Shown: positions 7,995 through 17,173, counted from the stretch's first letter. The stretch: 19,176 bases of DNA from Acidithiobacillus sp. (GCA_028065135.1 JAPTWR010000151.1:1-19176), one strand, 5' to 3'. The notes: generated by a model not told the origin, from the sequence alone. Numbers and translations: made by a program.

Positions 7995-8213
7995 CTATTT
8001 GGCACGATAAATGATGCGACCTTTGCTTAAATCATAAGGCGTCATCTCTACAGTAACCTTATCTCCGGGTAATATGCGAATATAATGCATCCGCATTTTA
8101 CCGGAAATATGTGCATTAACCACATAGCCATTCTCCAAGCGTACCTTGAACGTCGCACTTGGCAAATTCTCTATTACCTCACCCTGCATTTCCAGGGTAT
8201 CTTCTTTCGACAT
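7995..8213 (-). CDS. infA: Translation initiation factor IF-1
   Basis: IF-1 binds the ribosomal A site during initiation and assists IF-2 and IF-3. The 72-residue protein is a single OB-fold (S1-like) domain with the typical sequence [20 protein letters not shown], then [20 protein letters not shown] and ending KGRIIYRAK. The adk stop codon TAA abuts its ATG with no base between, so ribosomes finishing adk probably reinitiate here. In Escherichia coli infA lies elsewhere; its place between secY/adk and rpmJ is the arrangement seen in beta-proteobacteria and Gram-positives. Confidence 0.98.
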   Translation of the reverse strand: MSKEDTLEMQGEVIENLPSATFKVRLENGYVVNAHISGKMRMHYIRILPGDKVTVEMTPYDLSKGRIIYRAK

Positions 8214-8876
8214 TTAGCCCGCTACCTCTACCGCTTTCACGATTCTAGAGAATACATCATCGACTTCGCCCTCCCCGCTCACCAGGTGATAGGCAGGTCG
8301 ATCGTGATAGTAAGCGATCAAAGGCGCAGTCTCCGCCTGATAAACAGTCAATCGTTTACGAATTACTGCGGGCTGATCATCCTCACGTTGCAGCAACCCG
8401 CCCCCACAGATATCACAGATCCCATAAACTGTGGGTGCATGGTAGCGTATGTGATAGATCGCCCCGCATTTCGAACATACCCTCCGCCCGGAGAGACGTT
8501 CGACAATTTCCTCGTCATCCAAATCCAAATGCAGCACCGCGCCGATTTCATCGCCATGCGCGGCCAATAAGTGATCAAGCGCATGCGCCTGATGGATAGT
8601 CCGAGGAAATCCGTCGAAAACAACGCCATTCGACGCGTCCTCAAGAAGTAACCGCTCCGCAACGATACGGACAATAATATCATCACCCATAAGCGCGCCG
8701 GACTCCATCACTGCCGCGGCACGTAGCCCGATATCACTGCCAGACTGAACCGAGGCGCGGAGCATATCACCAGTGGACACATGAGGCAAGCCCATTAACT
8801 GAGCGAGCCGCTGAGCCTGGGTGCCCTTACCGACGCCCGGGGCACCAAGAAAGATCAAATGCTTTGCCACCGTCAT
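8214..8876 (-). CDS. adk: Adenylate kinase, long form with four-cysteine LID
   Basis: Adenylate kinase interconverts ATP + AMP and 2 ADP in the cytoplasm. The 220-residue protein has the P-loop [10 protein letters not shown] (11-20), the AMP-binding segment HVSTGDMLR (32-40), DGFPRT (88-93) and the LID domain from about 123 to 170. The LID carries Cys134, Cys137, Cys154 and Cys157 (CSKC...CDIC), the zinc-binding arrangement best known from Gram-positive enzymes; Escherichia coli adenylate kinase lacks it. The ATG at 8876 overlaps the secY stop (ATGA), and the stop touches infA. Its place between secY and infA resembles Bacillus and alpha-proteobacterial clusters. Confidence 0.97.
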   Translation of the reverse strand: MTVAKHLIFLGAPGVGKGTQAQRLAQLMGLPHVSTGDMLRASVQSGSDIGLRAAAVMESGALMGDDIIVRIVAERLLLEDASNGVVFDGFPRTIHQAHALDHLLAAHGDEIGAVLHLDLDDEEIVERLSGRRVCSKCGAIYHIRYHAPTVYGICDICGGGLLQREDDQPAVIRKRLTVYQAETAPLIAYYHDRPAYHLVSGEGEVDDVFSRIVKAVEVAG

Positions 8877-10204
8877 CGCCCGCTGAGAGGGTTTTTACGA
8901 ATCAACCCCTCGTACTGATGGGTGAGCAGATGACTTTGAATCTGGCCCATCAAATCCATCATCACCACGACGACAATCAACAGACTGGTGCCCCCGAAAT
9001 AGAACGGCACATTGTACTGAACAATGAGGAACTCTGGCAGCAGACAAACCAAGGTCAGATACATAGCGCCCCAAACCGTGAGCCGGGTAAGAATACGATC
9101 CATGTATTTCGCCGTATGCTCGCCAGGCCGGATACCCGGCACGAAGGCTCCGGATTTTTTTAGGTTATCTGCGGTATCCCGAGGATTAAACACCATGGCC
9201 GTATAGAAAAAAGCAAAAAATACAATCGCAGTGGTGAACACCACCACGTAAAGTGCAGACCCTGGGCTCAACGCCTGGCCAAAGCGCGCAAGCCACTCCA
9301 TTCCGGGCACGTTGGCGAACCATCCGGATAACGTCGCCGGCAACAGGATGATGCTGGAGGCGAAGATCGGCGGAATTACGCCGGACATGTTCACCTTGAG
9401 CGGCATGTGCGAGCTTTGACCCCCGTATATCTTACGGCCAACCTGGCGCTTGGCATACTGGATGGGAATACGCCTCTGCGCACTCTCCATAAATACCACA
9501 AAGCCGGTCACCCCAAGCGCAAGGATAAAGAGCGCCACAACGAACAACGGCTGAAACTGGCCGGTTTTGGTGAGCTCAACAGTCGTTCCGATAGCGTCTG
9601 GCAGACCGGCGACAATACCGGCAAATATGATCATAGAAATGCCGTTACCGATCCCCCGCTCCGTAATCTGTTCTCCAATCCACATCAGAAAAACTGTGCC
9701 GCAAGCGAGGGAAATCGTTGTCGTGAACAGAAACAGTGGACCCGGGTCAATCACCACGGGAAGAGATCCGGCGTGCATTTTCTCAATCGCGATGGCGATT
9801 CCCAAGCCTTGCATCAGAGCAAGTATGACCGTGGCATAACGCGTGTACTCTGTTATTTTACGGCGCCCGGCTTCGCCTTCCTTTTTAAGTTCTTCGAGTT
9901 TCGGAAAAACCGACCCTGCCAGTTGGAATATGATTGATGCACTGATGTAGGGCATGATCCCTAAAGCGAAAACCGTCAGGCGGGAAAGCGCCCCCCCCGA
10001 GAACATGTTGAACATGCCCAAGATGGTTCCACGCTGCTGGTTAAAAAATGCCGCCATGGCTGCCGGATCGATTCCCGGTACGGGTATGTGCGCGCCGACA
10101 CGAAAAACCAGAAGCGCGCCCAACAGAAACAGAATGCGGTTACGTAACTCATTGATCTTTCCGGCCCCCTGTGCGGCGCCTCCAATGCTACGTAACCCGG
10201 CCAT
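8873..10204 (-). CDS. secY: Preprotein translocase subunit SecY
   Basis: SecY is the pore subunit of the inner-membrane Sec translocon. The 443-residue protein shows the ten hydrophobic segments expected, starting near residue 23 ([20 protein letters not shown]). Other landmarks are the plug region with [22 protein letters not shown], cytoplasmic loop 4-5 ([20 protein letters not shown]), and the loop with [21 protein letters not shown] (SecA and ribosome contacts). The chosen start is ATG at 10204, sharing one base with the rplO stop (TGATG). A TTG one codon upstream (10207) is possible but less likely. The 3' end overlaps adk by four bases. Co-transcription with ribosomal genes is universal for secY in bacteria. 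Confidence 0.97.
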   Translation of the reverse strand: MAGLRSIGGAAQGAGKINELRNRILFLLGALLVFRVGAHIPVPGIDPAAMAAFFNQQRGTILGMFNMFSGGALSRLTVFALGIMPYISASIIFQLAGSVFPKLEELKKEGEAGRRKITEYTRYATVILALMQGLGIAIAIEKMHAGSLPVVIDPGPLFLFTTTISLACGTVFLMWIGEQITERGIGNGISMIIFAGIVAGLPDAIGTTVELTKTGQFQPLFVVALFILALGVTGFVVFMESAQRRIPIQYAKRQVGRKIYGGQSSHMPLKVNMSGVIPPIFASSIILLPATLSGWFANVPGMEWLARFGQALSPGSALYVVVFTTAIVFFAFFYTAMVFNPRDTADNLKKSGAFVPGIRPGEHTAKYMDRILTRLTVWGAMYLTLVCLLPEFLIVQYNVPFYFGGTSLLIVVVVMMDLMGQIQSHLLTHQYEGLIRKNPLSGR

Positions 10205-10641
10205 CAACCTTCTACCTTTCCGCCAGCGAGCTCAATAGCCGCCCGCGCACCCGCGCTTACGCGCAACCCACGCACGGTTAAAGCCTGCGTGATTTCACCG
10301 GTTAAAATCACTTTAACCGAATCCGGCGAGCCACGAACGATGCGCCGAAGCAGTAAGCCTTCGAGATCTACTACGCCGTCAATGGCCGCAGACTCCAATT
10401 GGGACAACGCCACCTCGACGACGCGAGCGCCCAAGGGGTTACGGAACCCACGCTTGGGGATACGTCGTTGCAAAGGCATCTGGCCGCCTTCGAAACCCAC
10501 CTTATGGTAGCCACCGGATCGCGCATGCTGACCTTTGTGACCACGACCGGCCGTTTTGCCGAGACCGCTGCCGATCCCGCGTCCGACGCGGCGACGGTCC
10601 TTTTTCGAGCCCTCTGCAGGCGCAATTGTATTTAATTTCAT
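10204..10641 (-). CDS. rplO: 50S ribosomal protein L15 (uL15)
   Basis: L15 is a late-assembly large-subunit protein with a long basic N-terminal extension reaching into 23S rRNA. The 145 residues begin [20 protein letters not shown], continue through the glycine-rich [13 protein letters not shown] and [17 protein letters not shown], and end in a globular domain with [21 protein letters not shown]. The frame extends five codons upstream, but the ATG at 10641 gives the conserved MKLN and overlaps the rpmD stop as ATGA, which suggests coupling. It is followed by secY with a one-base overlap. Confidence 0.97.
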   Translation of the reverse strand: MKLNTIAPAEGSKKDRRRVGRGIGSGLGKTAGRGHKGQHARSGGYHKVGFEGGQMPLQRRIPKRGFRNPLGARVVEVALSQLESAAIDGVVDLEGLLLRRIVRGSPDSVKVILTGEITQALTVRGLRVSAGARAAIELAGGKVEG

Positions 10642-10823
10642 GACAGCTCTTCCCACCGAAGTAGATAGGGTATCTTATTGACCATTCCACGAATCTCTGG
10701 GGTATCCAGGCGTTCTACCGAATGATTGGTATGGCGCAGACCCAACCCCACCACAATCCGACGTTGCTTTTCGGCGACGCCAATCAAACTTTTTACCAGC
10801 GTAATGCGCAGATGCTTACTCAT
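10638..10823 (-). CDS. rpmD: 50S ribosomal protein L30 (uL30)
   Basis: L30 is a small protein that binds 5S and 23S rRNA surroundings. The 61-residue form reads [20 protein letters not shown], then [21 protein letters not shown], the family signature. Two ATG codons stand in tandem (10826 and 10823); the second is chosen because AGGAGG then lies 5 bases upstream rather than 2. The start lies inside the end of rpsE (8-base overlap) and the stop overlaps rplO by four bases. Confidence 0.95.
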   Translation of the reverse strand: MSKHLRITLVKSLIGVAEKQRRIVVGLGLRHTNHSVERLDTPEIRGMVNKIPYLLRWEELS

Positions 10824-11346
10824 CATGCCCTCCTCCGCTGCGGATTTCCTTCAGACTCTTGCCCCGTTTCATGGCGATTGCCTGGGGGCTGGCCAATTTA
10901 TTAAAGGCATCAAAAGTCGCGCGCACGACATTGATAGGGTTATTGGAACCGAGCGACTTGGCTACCACGTTCCGCAGGCCTACCGCCTCACAGACTGCAC
11001 GCATCGCACCACCGGCAATGACACCGCTACCTTCCGGCGCCGGACGCAGAATGACGCGTGCCGCCCCATGACGACCCTCTACCGGGTAAGGAATCGTACC
11101 ACCTCGCATCAGCGGTATAGTCGTCATCCACCGACGTGCCTGATCAGTGGCTTTTTGAATCCCCGCAGGGACTTCTTTAGCTTTTCCGCGACCGAAACCA
11201 ACCTTGCCATCCCCATCGCCCACCACCATAAGCGCTGCAAAGCCGAATTGACGGCCGCCTTTGACCACCTTGGAAACGCGGTTGATGTGAATAAGTTTTT
11301 CCTGCATCCCGTCGTTGGACTGCGTATCGCGATTTTCCCGTGCCAT
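10816..11346 (-). CDS. rpsE: 30S ribosomal protein S5 (uS5)
   Basis: S5 shapes the mRNA entrance of the small subunit together with S3 and S4 and affects decoding accuracy. The 176-residue protein has the N-terminal double-stranded RNA-binding domain (about 15-80), with the loop [19 protein letters not shown] (27-45) that lines the spectinomycin pocket in Escherichia coli. The C-terminal S5 domain includes [15 protein letters not shown] and the region around [14 protein letters not shown]. It begins with ATG at 11346, 12 bases after rplR, and its end overlaps rpmD by 8 bases. Confidence 0.98.
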   Translation of the reverse strand: MARENRDTQSNDGMQEKLIHINRVSKVVKGGRQFGFAALMVVGDGDGKVGFGRGKAKEVPAGIQKATDQARRWMTTIPLMRGGTIPYPVEGRHGAARVILRPAPEGSGVIAGGAMRAVCEAVGLRNVVAKSLGSNNPINVVRATFDAFNKLASPQAIAMKRGKSLKEIRSGGGHDE

Positions 11347-11358
11347 CTTAGCTCTCCA

Positions 11359-11712
11359 TCAGAACGACAACCCGCCTTCACGGGCAGCGTCGGCCAAAGC
11401 CCTCACCCGACCATGGTAACGATATCCGCTCCGGTCAAATGCCACTTCCTTAACGCCCACCGCCAATGCCTTGGCTGCAACCCGTTGTCCAATAGTTGCG
11501 GCGGCTGCGACATCTGCCCCGTGCGACATTTGCTTGCGGAGTTCACCCTCTAGGCTGGACGCCTGCACGAGAACTTTCCCTTGCCTGTCATCAATCACCT
11601 GAGCATAAATATGCTTGCCGGAACGAAAGACACAGAGCCGTGGTTTGGCCTGCGATGCGATGCGAGCCCGGGTTTTACGTGCCCGACGAAGTCTTGACAA
11701 ATTTTTATTCAT
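11359..11712 (-). CDS. rplR: 50S ribosomal protein L18 (uL18)
   Basis: L18 mediates attachment of 5S rRNA to the large subunit. The 117 residues have a basic N-terminus ([18 protein letters not shown]), the core [18 protein letters not shown], and the highly conserved end [20 protein letters not shown]. The frame is open five codons further upstream, but ATG at 11712 matches the family N-terminus and has GAGG 9 bases before it. It sits between rplF (18 bases) and rpsE (12 bases). Confidence 0.97.
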   Translation of the reverse strand: MNKNLSRLRRARKTRARIASQAKPRLCVFRSGKHIYAQVIDDRQGKVLVQASSLEGELRKQMSHGADVAAAATIGQRVAAKALAVGVKEVAFDRSGYRYHGRVRALADAAREGGLSF

Positions 11713-11730
11713 AGTAGTAAGCCTCAACCA

Positions 11731-12255
11731 TTATTTCTTCTTCGCTTCTTTACGTCTGACATTTTCACCGGCGTAACGTACACCCTTACCTTTGTAGGGC
11801 TCCGGAGGACGATAGGCACGAATATCCGCGGCTATCTGACCAACCTTCTGCTTATCGATGCCCCGAATAACTATTTCTGTCTGTGTCGGTGTTTCGATGC
11901 TGATATCATCAGGCACCGGATAATCCACCGGATGGGAAAAACCGAGACTCAGGCTGAGCGATTTACCTTTCGCCTGGGCCCGATAACCCACACCGATAAT
12001 TTCCAGCTTTTGTTCAAAACCTTGCGAGACACCTTGTACCATATTGCTCAGTATCGCCCGCATCGTTCCCGCCTGGGCATTTTGGTCTTCCGCCCAAGTC
12101 AGTGACGCCACATCGGCATCCAATTGCAATTCCACAGATGGGTGGAAAGGCGCGGAAATTTCTCCTTTAGGCCCTTTCACTATCAGACGCTGTTCTGCAA
12201 CGTGGACTTCGACGCCCTTCGGAAGAGGCACTGGCTGTTTCGCTACACGAGACAT
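11731..12255 (-). CDS. rplF: 50S ribosomal protein L6 (uL6)
   Basis: L6 lies near the factor-binding site and sarcin-ricin loop of the large subunit. The 174-residue protein consists of the two related L6 domains: the first starts [17 protein letters not shown], and the second (about 82 onward) includes [15 protein letters not shown] and ends with the C-terminal hallmark [22 protein letters not shown] at 12255 is preceded by GGGAGGA at a spacing of about 5. It lies between rpsH and rplR, the spc order. Confidence 0.98.
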   Translation of the reverse strand: MSRVAKQPVPLPKGVEVHVAEQRLIVKGPKGEISAPFHPSVELQLDADVASLTWAEDQNAQAGTMRAILSNMVQGVSQGFEQKLEIIGVGYRAQAKGKSLSLSLGFSHPVDYPVPDDISIETPTQTEIVIRGIDKQKVGQIAADIRAYRPPEPYKGKGVRYAGENVRRKEAKKK

Positions 12256-12270
12256 GTTTGTCCTCCCCTT

Positions 12271-12666
12271 TTAGGATACGACGCAGAGAACTTCACCACC
12301 GATACCCGCGGAACGTGCCGCGCGATCAGTCATAATTCCCTGAGAAGTCGATATAATTGCGATGCCAAAGCCATCACGCACGCGTGGTAAATCTTCGGCG
12401 CCACGATAAATGCGAACACCAGGCCGGCTAACTCGCCGAATCTCCACAATGACGCCTGTACCCGCGTAATACTTTAACGTTAAGTTAAGAACGGGATGAC
12501 CGTCCAACACGTCTTCTTTCACATCCAGGATGTAACCCTCTTCCACCAAGACCCGCGCAATGGCGCGTTTCAGTTTGGAAGCAGGCATCTGCACTTTCGC
12601 CTTATTTACCTGTTGCGCATTACGAATGCGCGTCAGCATATCAGCAATAGGATCCGTCACGCTCAT
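12271..12666 (-). CDS. rpsH: 30S ribosomal protein S8 (uS8)
   Basis: S8 is a primary binder of the central domain of 16S rRNA; in Escherichia coli it also represses the spc operon by binding mRNA at the L5 start. The 131-residue protein begins [18 protein letters not shown] and ends with [22 protein letters not shown], where the [10 protein letters not shown] segment holds the RNA-contacting residues. ATG at 12666 follows GAGGAA. It sits 9 bases after rpsN and 15 before rplF. Whether the regulatory role applies here cannot be read from the sequence. Confidence 0.98.
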   Translation of the reverse strand: MSVTDPIADMLTRIRNAQQVNKAKVQMPASKLKRAIARVLVEEGYILDVKEDVLDGHPVLNLTLKYYAGTGVIVEIRRVSRPGVRIYRGAEDLPRVRDGFGIAIISTSQGIMTDRAARSAGIGGEVLCVVS

Positions 12667-12675
12667 CGTGTTTCC

Positions 12676-12861
12676 TCACCAGCTCGCTTTAACGATACCG
12701 GGAATCGACCCAGCCGAAGCATGCTTACGAAAGCACAAACGGCAGAGGCCAAACTTCCGATAGTAACCGCGTGAACGCCCGCACAATTTGCACCGGTGAT
12801 ACGCACGCACCTTAAATTTTGGAGTCCTTTCAGACTTTGCGATCAATGATTTCTTTGCCAC
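12676..12861 (-). CDS. rpsN: 30S ribosomal protein S14 (uS14), short zinc-binding form
   Basis: S14 binds the 3' domain of 16S rRNA in the 30S head. This is the 61-residue form with Cys24, Cys27, Cys40 and Cys43 ([21 protein letters not shown]), a zinc ribbon. Most proteobacteria carry the zinc-free form of about 100 residues instead. It starts with GTG at 12861, set by AAGGAG (12870-12875) 8 bases upstream, which itself overlaps the rplE stop; no ATG fits the family's MAKKS N-terminus. Symbols rpsZ or rpsN1 are also used for this form. Confidence 0.97.
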   Translation of the reverse strand: MAKKSLIAKSERTPKFKVRAYHRCKLCGRSRGYYRKFGLCRLCFRKHASAGSIPGIVKASW

Positions 12862-12874
12862 GCGTCAAACTCCT

Positions 12875-13417
12875 TCAAGACCGGAAGGGCATCTTGAAGG
12901 CTTTTAAAAGCCCAAGGCCCTCTTCATCATTCTTGGCGGTGGTAGTGAATACCACGTCCAACCCGCGCAAACGATCGATTTTATCATATTCAATTTCCGG
13001 GAATATGATCTGCTCTTTCACGCCCATCGTATAATTTCCACGCCCGTCAAACGACCGCGGCGAAAGACCACGAAAGTCTCTGATACGGGGAATGGCCACA
13101 CTGACAAGGCGATCCAAAAACTCGTACATCAAAACCCCACGCAAGGTCACCATGCAGCCAATAGGATAACCATCGCGTATTTTGAAAGCCGCTACGGACT
13201 TCCGGGCGCGCGTCACTACGGGCTTCTGGCCTGCGATCTTGGTCATATCGCCAACAGCTGCTTCTAGAATCTTTTTGTCACCCACGGCCTCTCCCACTCC
13301 CATGTTCAGAGTGATCTTCCGCAGTTTTGGCACTTCCATCACACTACTAAAGCCAAAATCCTGCATCAGCTTAGGCGCGATAGACGTTTTATACAAAGAA
13401 TGTAAACGTGCTTCCAT
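12875..13417 (-). CDS. rplE: 50S ribosomal protein L5 (uL5)
   Basis: L5 binds 5S rRNA and touches P-site tRNA and S13 across the subunit interface. The 180-residue protein carries the core [20 protein letters not shown] (27-46), [28 protein letters not shown], and the C-terminal [23 protein letters not shown] at 13417 follows AAGGGA. It lies 14 bases after rplX and 13 before rpsN. Confidence 0.98.
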   Translation of the reverse strand: MEARLHSLYKTSIAPKLMQDFGFSSVMEVPKLRKITLNMGVGEAVGDKKILEAAVGDMTKIAGQKPVVTRARKSVAAFKIRDGYPIGCMVTLRGVLMYEFLDRLVSVAIPRIRDFRGLSPRSFDGRGNYTMGVKEQIIFPEIEYDKIDRLRGLDVVFTTTAKNDEEGLGLLKAFKMPFRS

Positions 13418-13431
13418 ATTATTTCCCTTGC

Positions 13432-13752
13432 TTAACGGCGGCCAATAACTTCACCGTTGCTCTTAAAAACACGCACTTTCTGCCCGTCCTCAAGCACCTT
13501 ATAACCAATTCGATCCCCGCTACCTGTGACCGCATTAAAAATGGCCACATTAGACACATGAACTGGCGCCTCTTTTTCCACGATACCGCCAGGCTTGCCC
13601 ATGCGATCAGGACGAACGTGCCGTTTAACCATATTCACCTTTTCGACCACCACCCGTAACTCTTCCGGCAGCACCTTGAGCACTTTACCTCGCTTGCCCT
13701 TATCCTTACCGGTCAGAATCACGACCTCATCGTCCTTACGTACCTTCAACAT
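13432..13752 (-). CDS. rplX: 50S ribosomal protein L24 (uL24)
   Basis: L24 starts assembly of the large subunit by binding the 5' end of 23S rRNA. The 106-residue protein holds a KOW motif in [21 protein letters not shown] and the conserved [20 protein letters not shown], and ends [14 protein letters not shown]. Two in-frame ATGs exist, 13758 and 13752. I chose 13752 because AGGGG then lies about 6 bases upstream, while at 13758 it would touch the start codon. It follows rplN by 9 bases. Confidence 0.95.
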   Translation of the reverse strand: MLKVRKDDEVVILTGKDKGKRGKVLKVLPEELRVVVEKVNMVKRHVRPDRMGKPGGIVEKEAPVHVSNVAIFNAVTGSGDRIGYKVLEDGQKVRVFKSNGEVIGRR

Positions 13753-13761
13753 GGTCATCCC

Positions 13762-14130
13762 CTACAGCACTTCCGGCGCCAATGAAATTATCTTCATAAA
13801 ATTAGCACCGCGTAACTCGCGCGTCACCGGGCCAAAAATACGTGTACCAATTGGTTGCAACTGATTATTCAAGAGCACAGCCGCATTGCTGTCAAAACGA
13901 ATCAAGGATCCATCTTCGCGTCGCACACCCTTACGAGTGCGCACGACGAGCGCATTATAGACATCACCCTTTTTTACCTTGCCACGTGGAACGGCGTCTT
14001 TGATGCTCACCTTGATGACATCGCCAATACCTGCATAACGTCGATGCGAACCACCGAGCACCTTGATACACATCACTTCCCGGGCACCACTATTGTCAGC
14101 AACGCTCAGCCTGGTCTGCATCTGTATCAT
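13762..14130 (-). CDS. rplN: 50S ribosomal protein L14 (uL14)
   Basis: L14 lies at the subunit interface and forms bridges with 16S rRNA; the silencing factor RsfS binds it in other bacteria. The 122-residue protein starts [20 protein letters not shown] and includes [20 protein letters not shown] and the C-terminal [23 protein letters not shown]. The frame extends 26 codons upstream into rpsQ, but the ATG at 14130 gives the family N-terminus and overlaps the rpsQ stop as ATGA. In Escherichia coli this gene opens the spc operon behind its own promoter; here there is no gap for one. Confidence 0.98.
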   Translation of the reverse strand: MIQMQTRLSVADNSGAREVMCIKVLGGSHRRYAGIGDVIKVSIKDAVPRGKVKKGDVYNALVVRTRKGVRREDGSLIRFDSNAAVLLNNQLQPIGTRIFGPVTRELRGANFMKIISLAPEVL

Positions 14131-14402
14131 GCGGTATCCCCTTCCACAATGCCCTGGGCAAGCACGTTCACCAAGCGCCAGCTCTTCGTTTTCGACAACG
14201 GACGACATTCTTCAATTTTCACGGTGTCGCCGATCTGGCAGGTGTTTTCCGCATCGTGGGCGTGAAATTTCTTGGATCGCCGAATATATTTTTTATAAAG
14301 CGGGTGTTGGATACGACGCTCAACATTGACCACTATAGTCTTATCCATAAGGTTGCTGACCACCGTACCTACCAAACTACGCGGGTTCTTCGCCTCGGTC
14401 AT
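14127..14402 (-). CDS. rpsQ: 30S ribosomal protein S17 (uS17)
   Basis: S17 is a primary 16S rRNA binder with an OB fold. The 91 residues include [38 protein letters not shown], and the signature [22 protein letters not shown]. The start ATG at 14402 overlaps the rpmC stop by four bases (ATGA), and its stop overlaps the rplN start the same way, so three genes are chained by stop/start overlaps. Confidence 0.98.
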   Translation of the reverse strand: MTEAKNPRSLVGTVVSNLMDKTIVVNVERRIQHPLYKKYIRRSKKFHAHDAENTCQIGDTVKIEECRPLSKTKSWRLVNVLAQGIVEGDTA

Positions 14403-14596
14403 AAGTGCGCTTCCTTCTTCACAGTAATAGCCGTCCGCACACGCGCAATATCACGACGCACAAAGCGTAAACGCGACGTCTTGGCTAGTTGACCCGTAGC
14501 ATGTTGCATGCGTAATTTGAACTGCTCCTCCAGAAGGAGGAGCAGTTGTGCTTGGCAACCTGCCAGATCCAGTTTTTGAACTTCCTGAGCTTTCAT
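14399..14596 (-). CDS. rpmC: 50S ribosomal protein L29 (uL29)
   Basis: L29 lies by the nascent-peptide exit, near the docking site for trigger factor and SRP. The 65-residue protein is an antiparallel helical pair typical of the family: [33 protein letters not shown], and [20 protein letters not shown]. The middle codes for five consecutive leucines then EEQF, where the DNA forms a perfect 12-bp inverted repeat. It overlaps both rplP (upstream) and rpsQ (downstream) by four bases. Confidence 0.97.
   Translation of the reverse strand: MKAQEVQKLDLAGCQAQLLLLLEEQFKLRMQHATGQLAKTSRLRFVRRDIARVRTAITVKKEAHL
14520..14547 (-). repeat. Perfect 12-bp inverted repeat inside rpmC
   Basis: AACTGCTCCTCC (14520-14531) and GGAGGAGCAGTT (14536-14547) are exact inverted repeats around a 4-base loop. 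The transcript could form a very stable hairpin whose 3' arm contains GGAGGAG, a Shine-Dalgarno-like run. There is no T-run after it on the minus strand, so it is not a standard intrinsic terminator. It falls in the conserved Leu-rich/EEQF segment of L29, which limits but does not force this codon choice. Confidence 0.85.
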
Positions 14597-15009
14597 CCCA
14601 TCACCCGTCTACTGACAAATATTGTCTGTATCGGAAGCTTGGCAGCACCCAGCGCAAACGCCTCACGGGCCACTTCTTCCGTTACACCTTCCATTTCATA
14701 AAGTACTTTACCGGGCTGAATCAAGGCCACCCAGTATTCCGGATTACCCTTACCTTTGCCCATACGTACTTCTGCCGGCTTTTTGCTGATCGGCTTGTCG
14801 GGAAAAATACGAATCCACATGCGCCCACCGCGTTTTACATGCCGACTGATGGCGCGCCGGGCGGCTTCGAGCTGCCTGGCCGTGATACGACCCCGACCAA
14901 CGGCCTTAAGGCCAAATTCGCCAAAGCTCACTTTGTTTCCGCGGGTAGCAATACCACGATTACGACCCTTGTGTTGTTTACGAAATTTTGTACGTTTAGG
15001 CTGCAGCAT
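14593..15009 (-). CDS. rplP: 50S ribosomal protein L16 (uL16)
   Basis: L16 organises the A-tRNA elbow region of the large subunit and is among the last proteins to join. The 138-residue protein begins [19 protein letters not shown] and includes [24 protein letters not shown], the [22 protein letters not shown] stretch, and [15 protein letters not shown]; the arginine of that last motif is the one hydroxylated in Escherichia coli L16. ATG at 15009 lies 12 bases after rpsC. Its stop overlaps rpmC by four bases. Confidence 0.98.
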   Translation of the reverse strand: MLQPKRTKFRKQHKGRNRGIATRGNKVSFGEFGLKAVGRGRITARQLEAARRAISRHVKRGGRMWIRIFPDKPISKKPAEVRMGKGKGNPEYWVALIQPGKVLYEMEGVTEEVAREAFALGAAKLPIQTIFVSRRVMG

Positions 15010-15021
15010 CGGACACCCCCG

Positions 15022-15684
15022 TCACTTCTGGCGGGCAGCGGGCATTTGCGCCGTGCTCCACTCGAGGATTTCGCCTTTGAAGATCCATACCTTTACCCCG
15101 ATAATGCCGTAGGTGGTTTTGGCTTCTGCGAAACCATAGTCAATATCGGCGCGCAACGTATGTAACGGAACGCGACCCTCCCGGTACCATTCGGTACGGG
15201 CAATTTCCGCACCGCCAAGACGACCGGCGCAGTTGATACGCATGCCTAACGCGCCAAAGCGCATAGCGTTGGTAACCGCCCGCTTCATCGCACGCCGAAA
15301 CATAATGCGGCGAACAAGTTGCTGCGCAACGCTTTCGGCCACCAACTGCGCGTCCAGCTCAGGCTTGCGGATTTCTTCCACGTTGATATGGACAGGAACC
15401 CCCATGCGCATCTGCACGTCATGACGAAGCTTTTCAATATCTTCGCCCTTTTTGCCGATAACAATGCCGGGCCGGGCGGTGTGCACCGTAATACGCGCAC
15501 TACGCGCAGGACGCTCAATAATAATGTCAGAGACTGCGCCGCCGACGAGTCGTTCACGAATAAACTGACGGACCTTGATGTCTTCCAGCAGCTTTTCTTG
15601 GAAGTCGCCTTTACCATACCATCGGGAATTCCAATTCTTAATGATTCCCAGACGCAGTCCGACTGGATTGGTTTTTTGTCCCAT
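15022..15684 (-). CDS. rpsC: 30S ribosomal protein S3 (uS3)
   Basis: S3 lines the mRNA entry channel and helps unwind mRNA. The 220-residue protein starts [20 protein letters not shown], the family signature, followed by a KH type 2 domain with [14 protein letters not shown] (73-86; the GKKG loop is 77-80). The C-terminal S3 domain includes [32 protein letters not shown] residues (here [17 protein letters not shown]), and [14 protein letters not shown]. It lies between rplV (11 bases) and rplP (12 bases). Confidence 0.98.
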   Translation of the reverse strand: MGQKTNPVGLRLGIIKNWNSRWYGKGDFQEKLLEDIKVRQFIRERLVGGAVSDIIIERPARSARITVHTARPGIVIGKKGEDIEKLRHDVQMRMGVPVHINVEEIRKPELDAQLVAESVAQQLVRRIMFRRAMKRAVTNAMRFGALGMRINCAGRLGGAEIARTEWYREGRVPLHTLRADIDYGFAEAKTTYGIIGVKVWIFKGEILEWSTAQMPAARQK

Positions 15685-15695
15685 ACGTTCCTCAG

Positions 15696-16028
15696 TTAAC
15701 TCTCTGCGACGACAACGGTGATATGGCTGGTGCGCTTGAGTATCCGCGAGCCACGCCCTTTCGCTCTGGCCGCGAAGCGCTTGAGCACTGCACCACCGTC
15801 AATCATGATCTGCTCCACGACCAAAGCATCTACATCCGCGCCTTCGTTATTCTCGGCATTTGCAATAGCAGACTCCAGACATTTGCGAATCGGAAGCGCG
15901 GCTTTTTTGGTAGTGAAGCGCAAGATCTCCAGTGCCTTGCCCACCGGCTGTCCGCGTACCAGATCAGCGACCAGACGCGCTTTCTGGGGGGACATTTGAA
16001 GTCCTTTTAGTACCGCTGACGATTTCAT
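15696..16028 (-). CDS. rplV: 50S ribosomal protein L22 (uL22)
   Basis: L22 reaches through 23S rRNA to line the peptide exit tunnel. The 110 residues include [20 protein letters not shown], the core [26 protein letters not shown], and the beta-hairpin tip [27 protein letters not shown] at 16028 is chosen over the GTG one codon upstream because AAGGGG (16035-16040) then sits 6 bases away. That ribosome-binding site overlaps the rpsS stop codon. The length matches the family. Confidence 0.97.
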   Translation of the reverse strand: MKSSAVLKGLQMSPQKARLVADLVRGQPVGKALEILRFTTKKAALPIRKCLESAIANAENNEGADVDALVVEQIMIDGGAVLKRFAARAKGRGSRILKRTSHITVVVAES

Positions 16029-16038
16029 CACATTCCCC

Positions 16039-16314
16039 TTAGCGCTTAGCTTTCTTGTCGGCGACGTGACCCTTGAAGGTTCGCGTCAAAGCGAATTCAC
16101 CGAGCTTGTGGCCAACCATATTCTCATTGACGACTACTGGAATATGTTGACGGCCATTATGAATGCTAATGGTTAATCCAATAAAATCAGGCGTAATTGT
16201 CGAGCGGCGCGACCACGTCTTGATCGGACGACGGCTGCTGCTCGCCTGAGCACTCTGCACTTTACGGTCCAAATGTTCATCAATGAACGGACCTTTTTTA
16301 ATCGAACGTGGCAC
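16039..16314 (-). CDS. rpsS: 30S ribosomal protein S19 (uS19)
   Basis: S19 pairs with S13 in the 30S head and contributes to intersubunit bridging. The 91-residue sequence starts [20 protein letters not shown], with [22 protein letters not shown] and [19 protein letters not shown], all family hallmarks. The start is GTG at 16314, supported by AGAGGA 6 bases upstream and by the invariant MPRS N-terminus. It follows rplB by 18 bases. Confidence 0.98.
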   Translation of the reverse strand: MPRSIKKGPFIDEHLDRKVQSAQASSSRRPIKTWSRRSTITPDFIGLTISIHNGRQHIPVVVNENMVGHKLGEFALTRTFKGHVADKKAKR

Positions 16315-16332
16315 GTGAAATCCTCTTAACCA

Positions 16333-17157
16333 CTAACGCGAACGACGGCGCACAATCATACTACTCGTACGCTTATTTCTGCGGGTACGATAACCCTTTG
16401 TTGGCTGCCCCCAAGGTGATACCGGATGACGACCACCGGAGGTGCGCCCTTCACCACCGCCATGCGGATGATCCACTGGGTTCATCGCAACACCACGGAC
16501 CGTTGGCCGTACGCCACGCCAGCGCGTCGCACCCGCCTTACCCAATTGACGGGAGCCGTGCTCTTCATTCCCAACCTCACCTATCGTAGCGCGGCAGGAT
16601 ACATGAATCCGGCGCACTTCACCAGAGCGCAATCGCACTTGGGCATAATCTCCGTCACGCGCCATGAGCTGAGCAGATGCTCCAGCAGAGCGAGCAATCT
16701 GCCCACCCTTGCCGGGCCGCATTTCAATGTTATGCACCACCGATCCCACGGGAATATTGCGCAGCGGCATGCAATTGCCCGGCTTAATGGGTGTCTGCTC
16801 AGCGGAGAGCACGGGATCACCACTGGACATGCCTTTTGCCGCGAGAATATAGCGACGTTCGCCATCGGCATAGCAAATCAACGCAATGTGGGCCGAACGA
16901 TTGGGGTCATACTCTAGGCGTTCGATCTTACCCGGTATATCTAACTTATTACGTTTGAAGTCTACCAAACGATAGTGTGACTTGTGCCCACCACCCTGGT
17001 GCCGCCGCGTAACACGCCCAAGATTGTTGCGGCCACCGCTGTGCGACTGAGCCTCGACCAGAGCGGGATGCGGATCTCCTTTATAGAGCCTCGCGTCGAC
17101 CGTTTTTACTACGAAACGCCGTCCCGGAGAGGTCGGCTTGGTTTTAATAAGTGCCAT
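16333..17157 (-). CDS. rplB: 50S ribosomal protein L2 (uL2)
   Basis: L2 is one of the most conserved ribosomal proteins; it supports the peptidyl transferase centre and subunit association. The 274 residues include [20 protein letters not shown] (41-60), the central barrel with [20 protein letters not shown], and the C-terminal [14 protein letters not shown] (225-238), containing the histidine near the catalytic centre, then [21 protein letters not shown] at 17157 lies 16 bases after rplW. Confidence 0.99.
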   Translation of the reverse strand: MALIKTKPTSPGRRFVVKTVDARLYKGDPHPALVEAQSHSGGRNNLGRVTRRHQGGGHKSHYRLVDFKRNKLDIPGKIERLEYDPNRSAHIALICYADGERRYILAAKGMSSGDPVLSAEQTPIKPGNCMPLRNIPVGSVVHNIEMRPGKGGQIARSAGASAQLMARDGDYAQVRLRSGEVRRIHVSCRATIGEVGNEEHGSRQLGKAGATRWRGVRPTVRGVAMNPVDHPHGGGEGRTSGGRHPVSPWGQPTKGYRTRRNKRTSSMIVRRRSR

Positions 17158-17173
17158 CTGTTATCCCTTTTCC

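Noticed and set aside
9407..9937. A 176-codon plus-strand frame opposite secY.
   Set aside because: It is antisense to a clear membrane-protein gene, has no recognisable motif, and its Lys/Asn/His-rich product mirrors SecY codons.
10726..11553. A 275-codon plus-strand frame opposite rpmD, rpsE and rplR.
   Set aside because: It spans three confirmed minus-strand ribosomal genes and their junctions, with no plausible ribosome-binding site or motif.
14131..14208. A 26-codon N-terminal extension of L14.
   Set aside because: The extra residues are rpsQ read in another frame, and L14 is almost invariant at about 122 residues starting MIQMQT.
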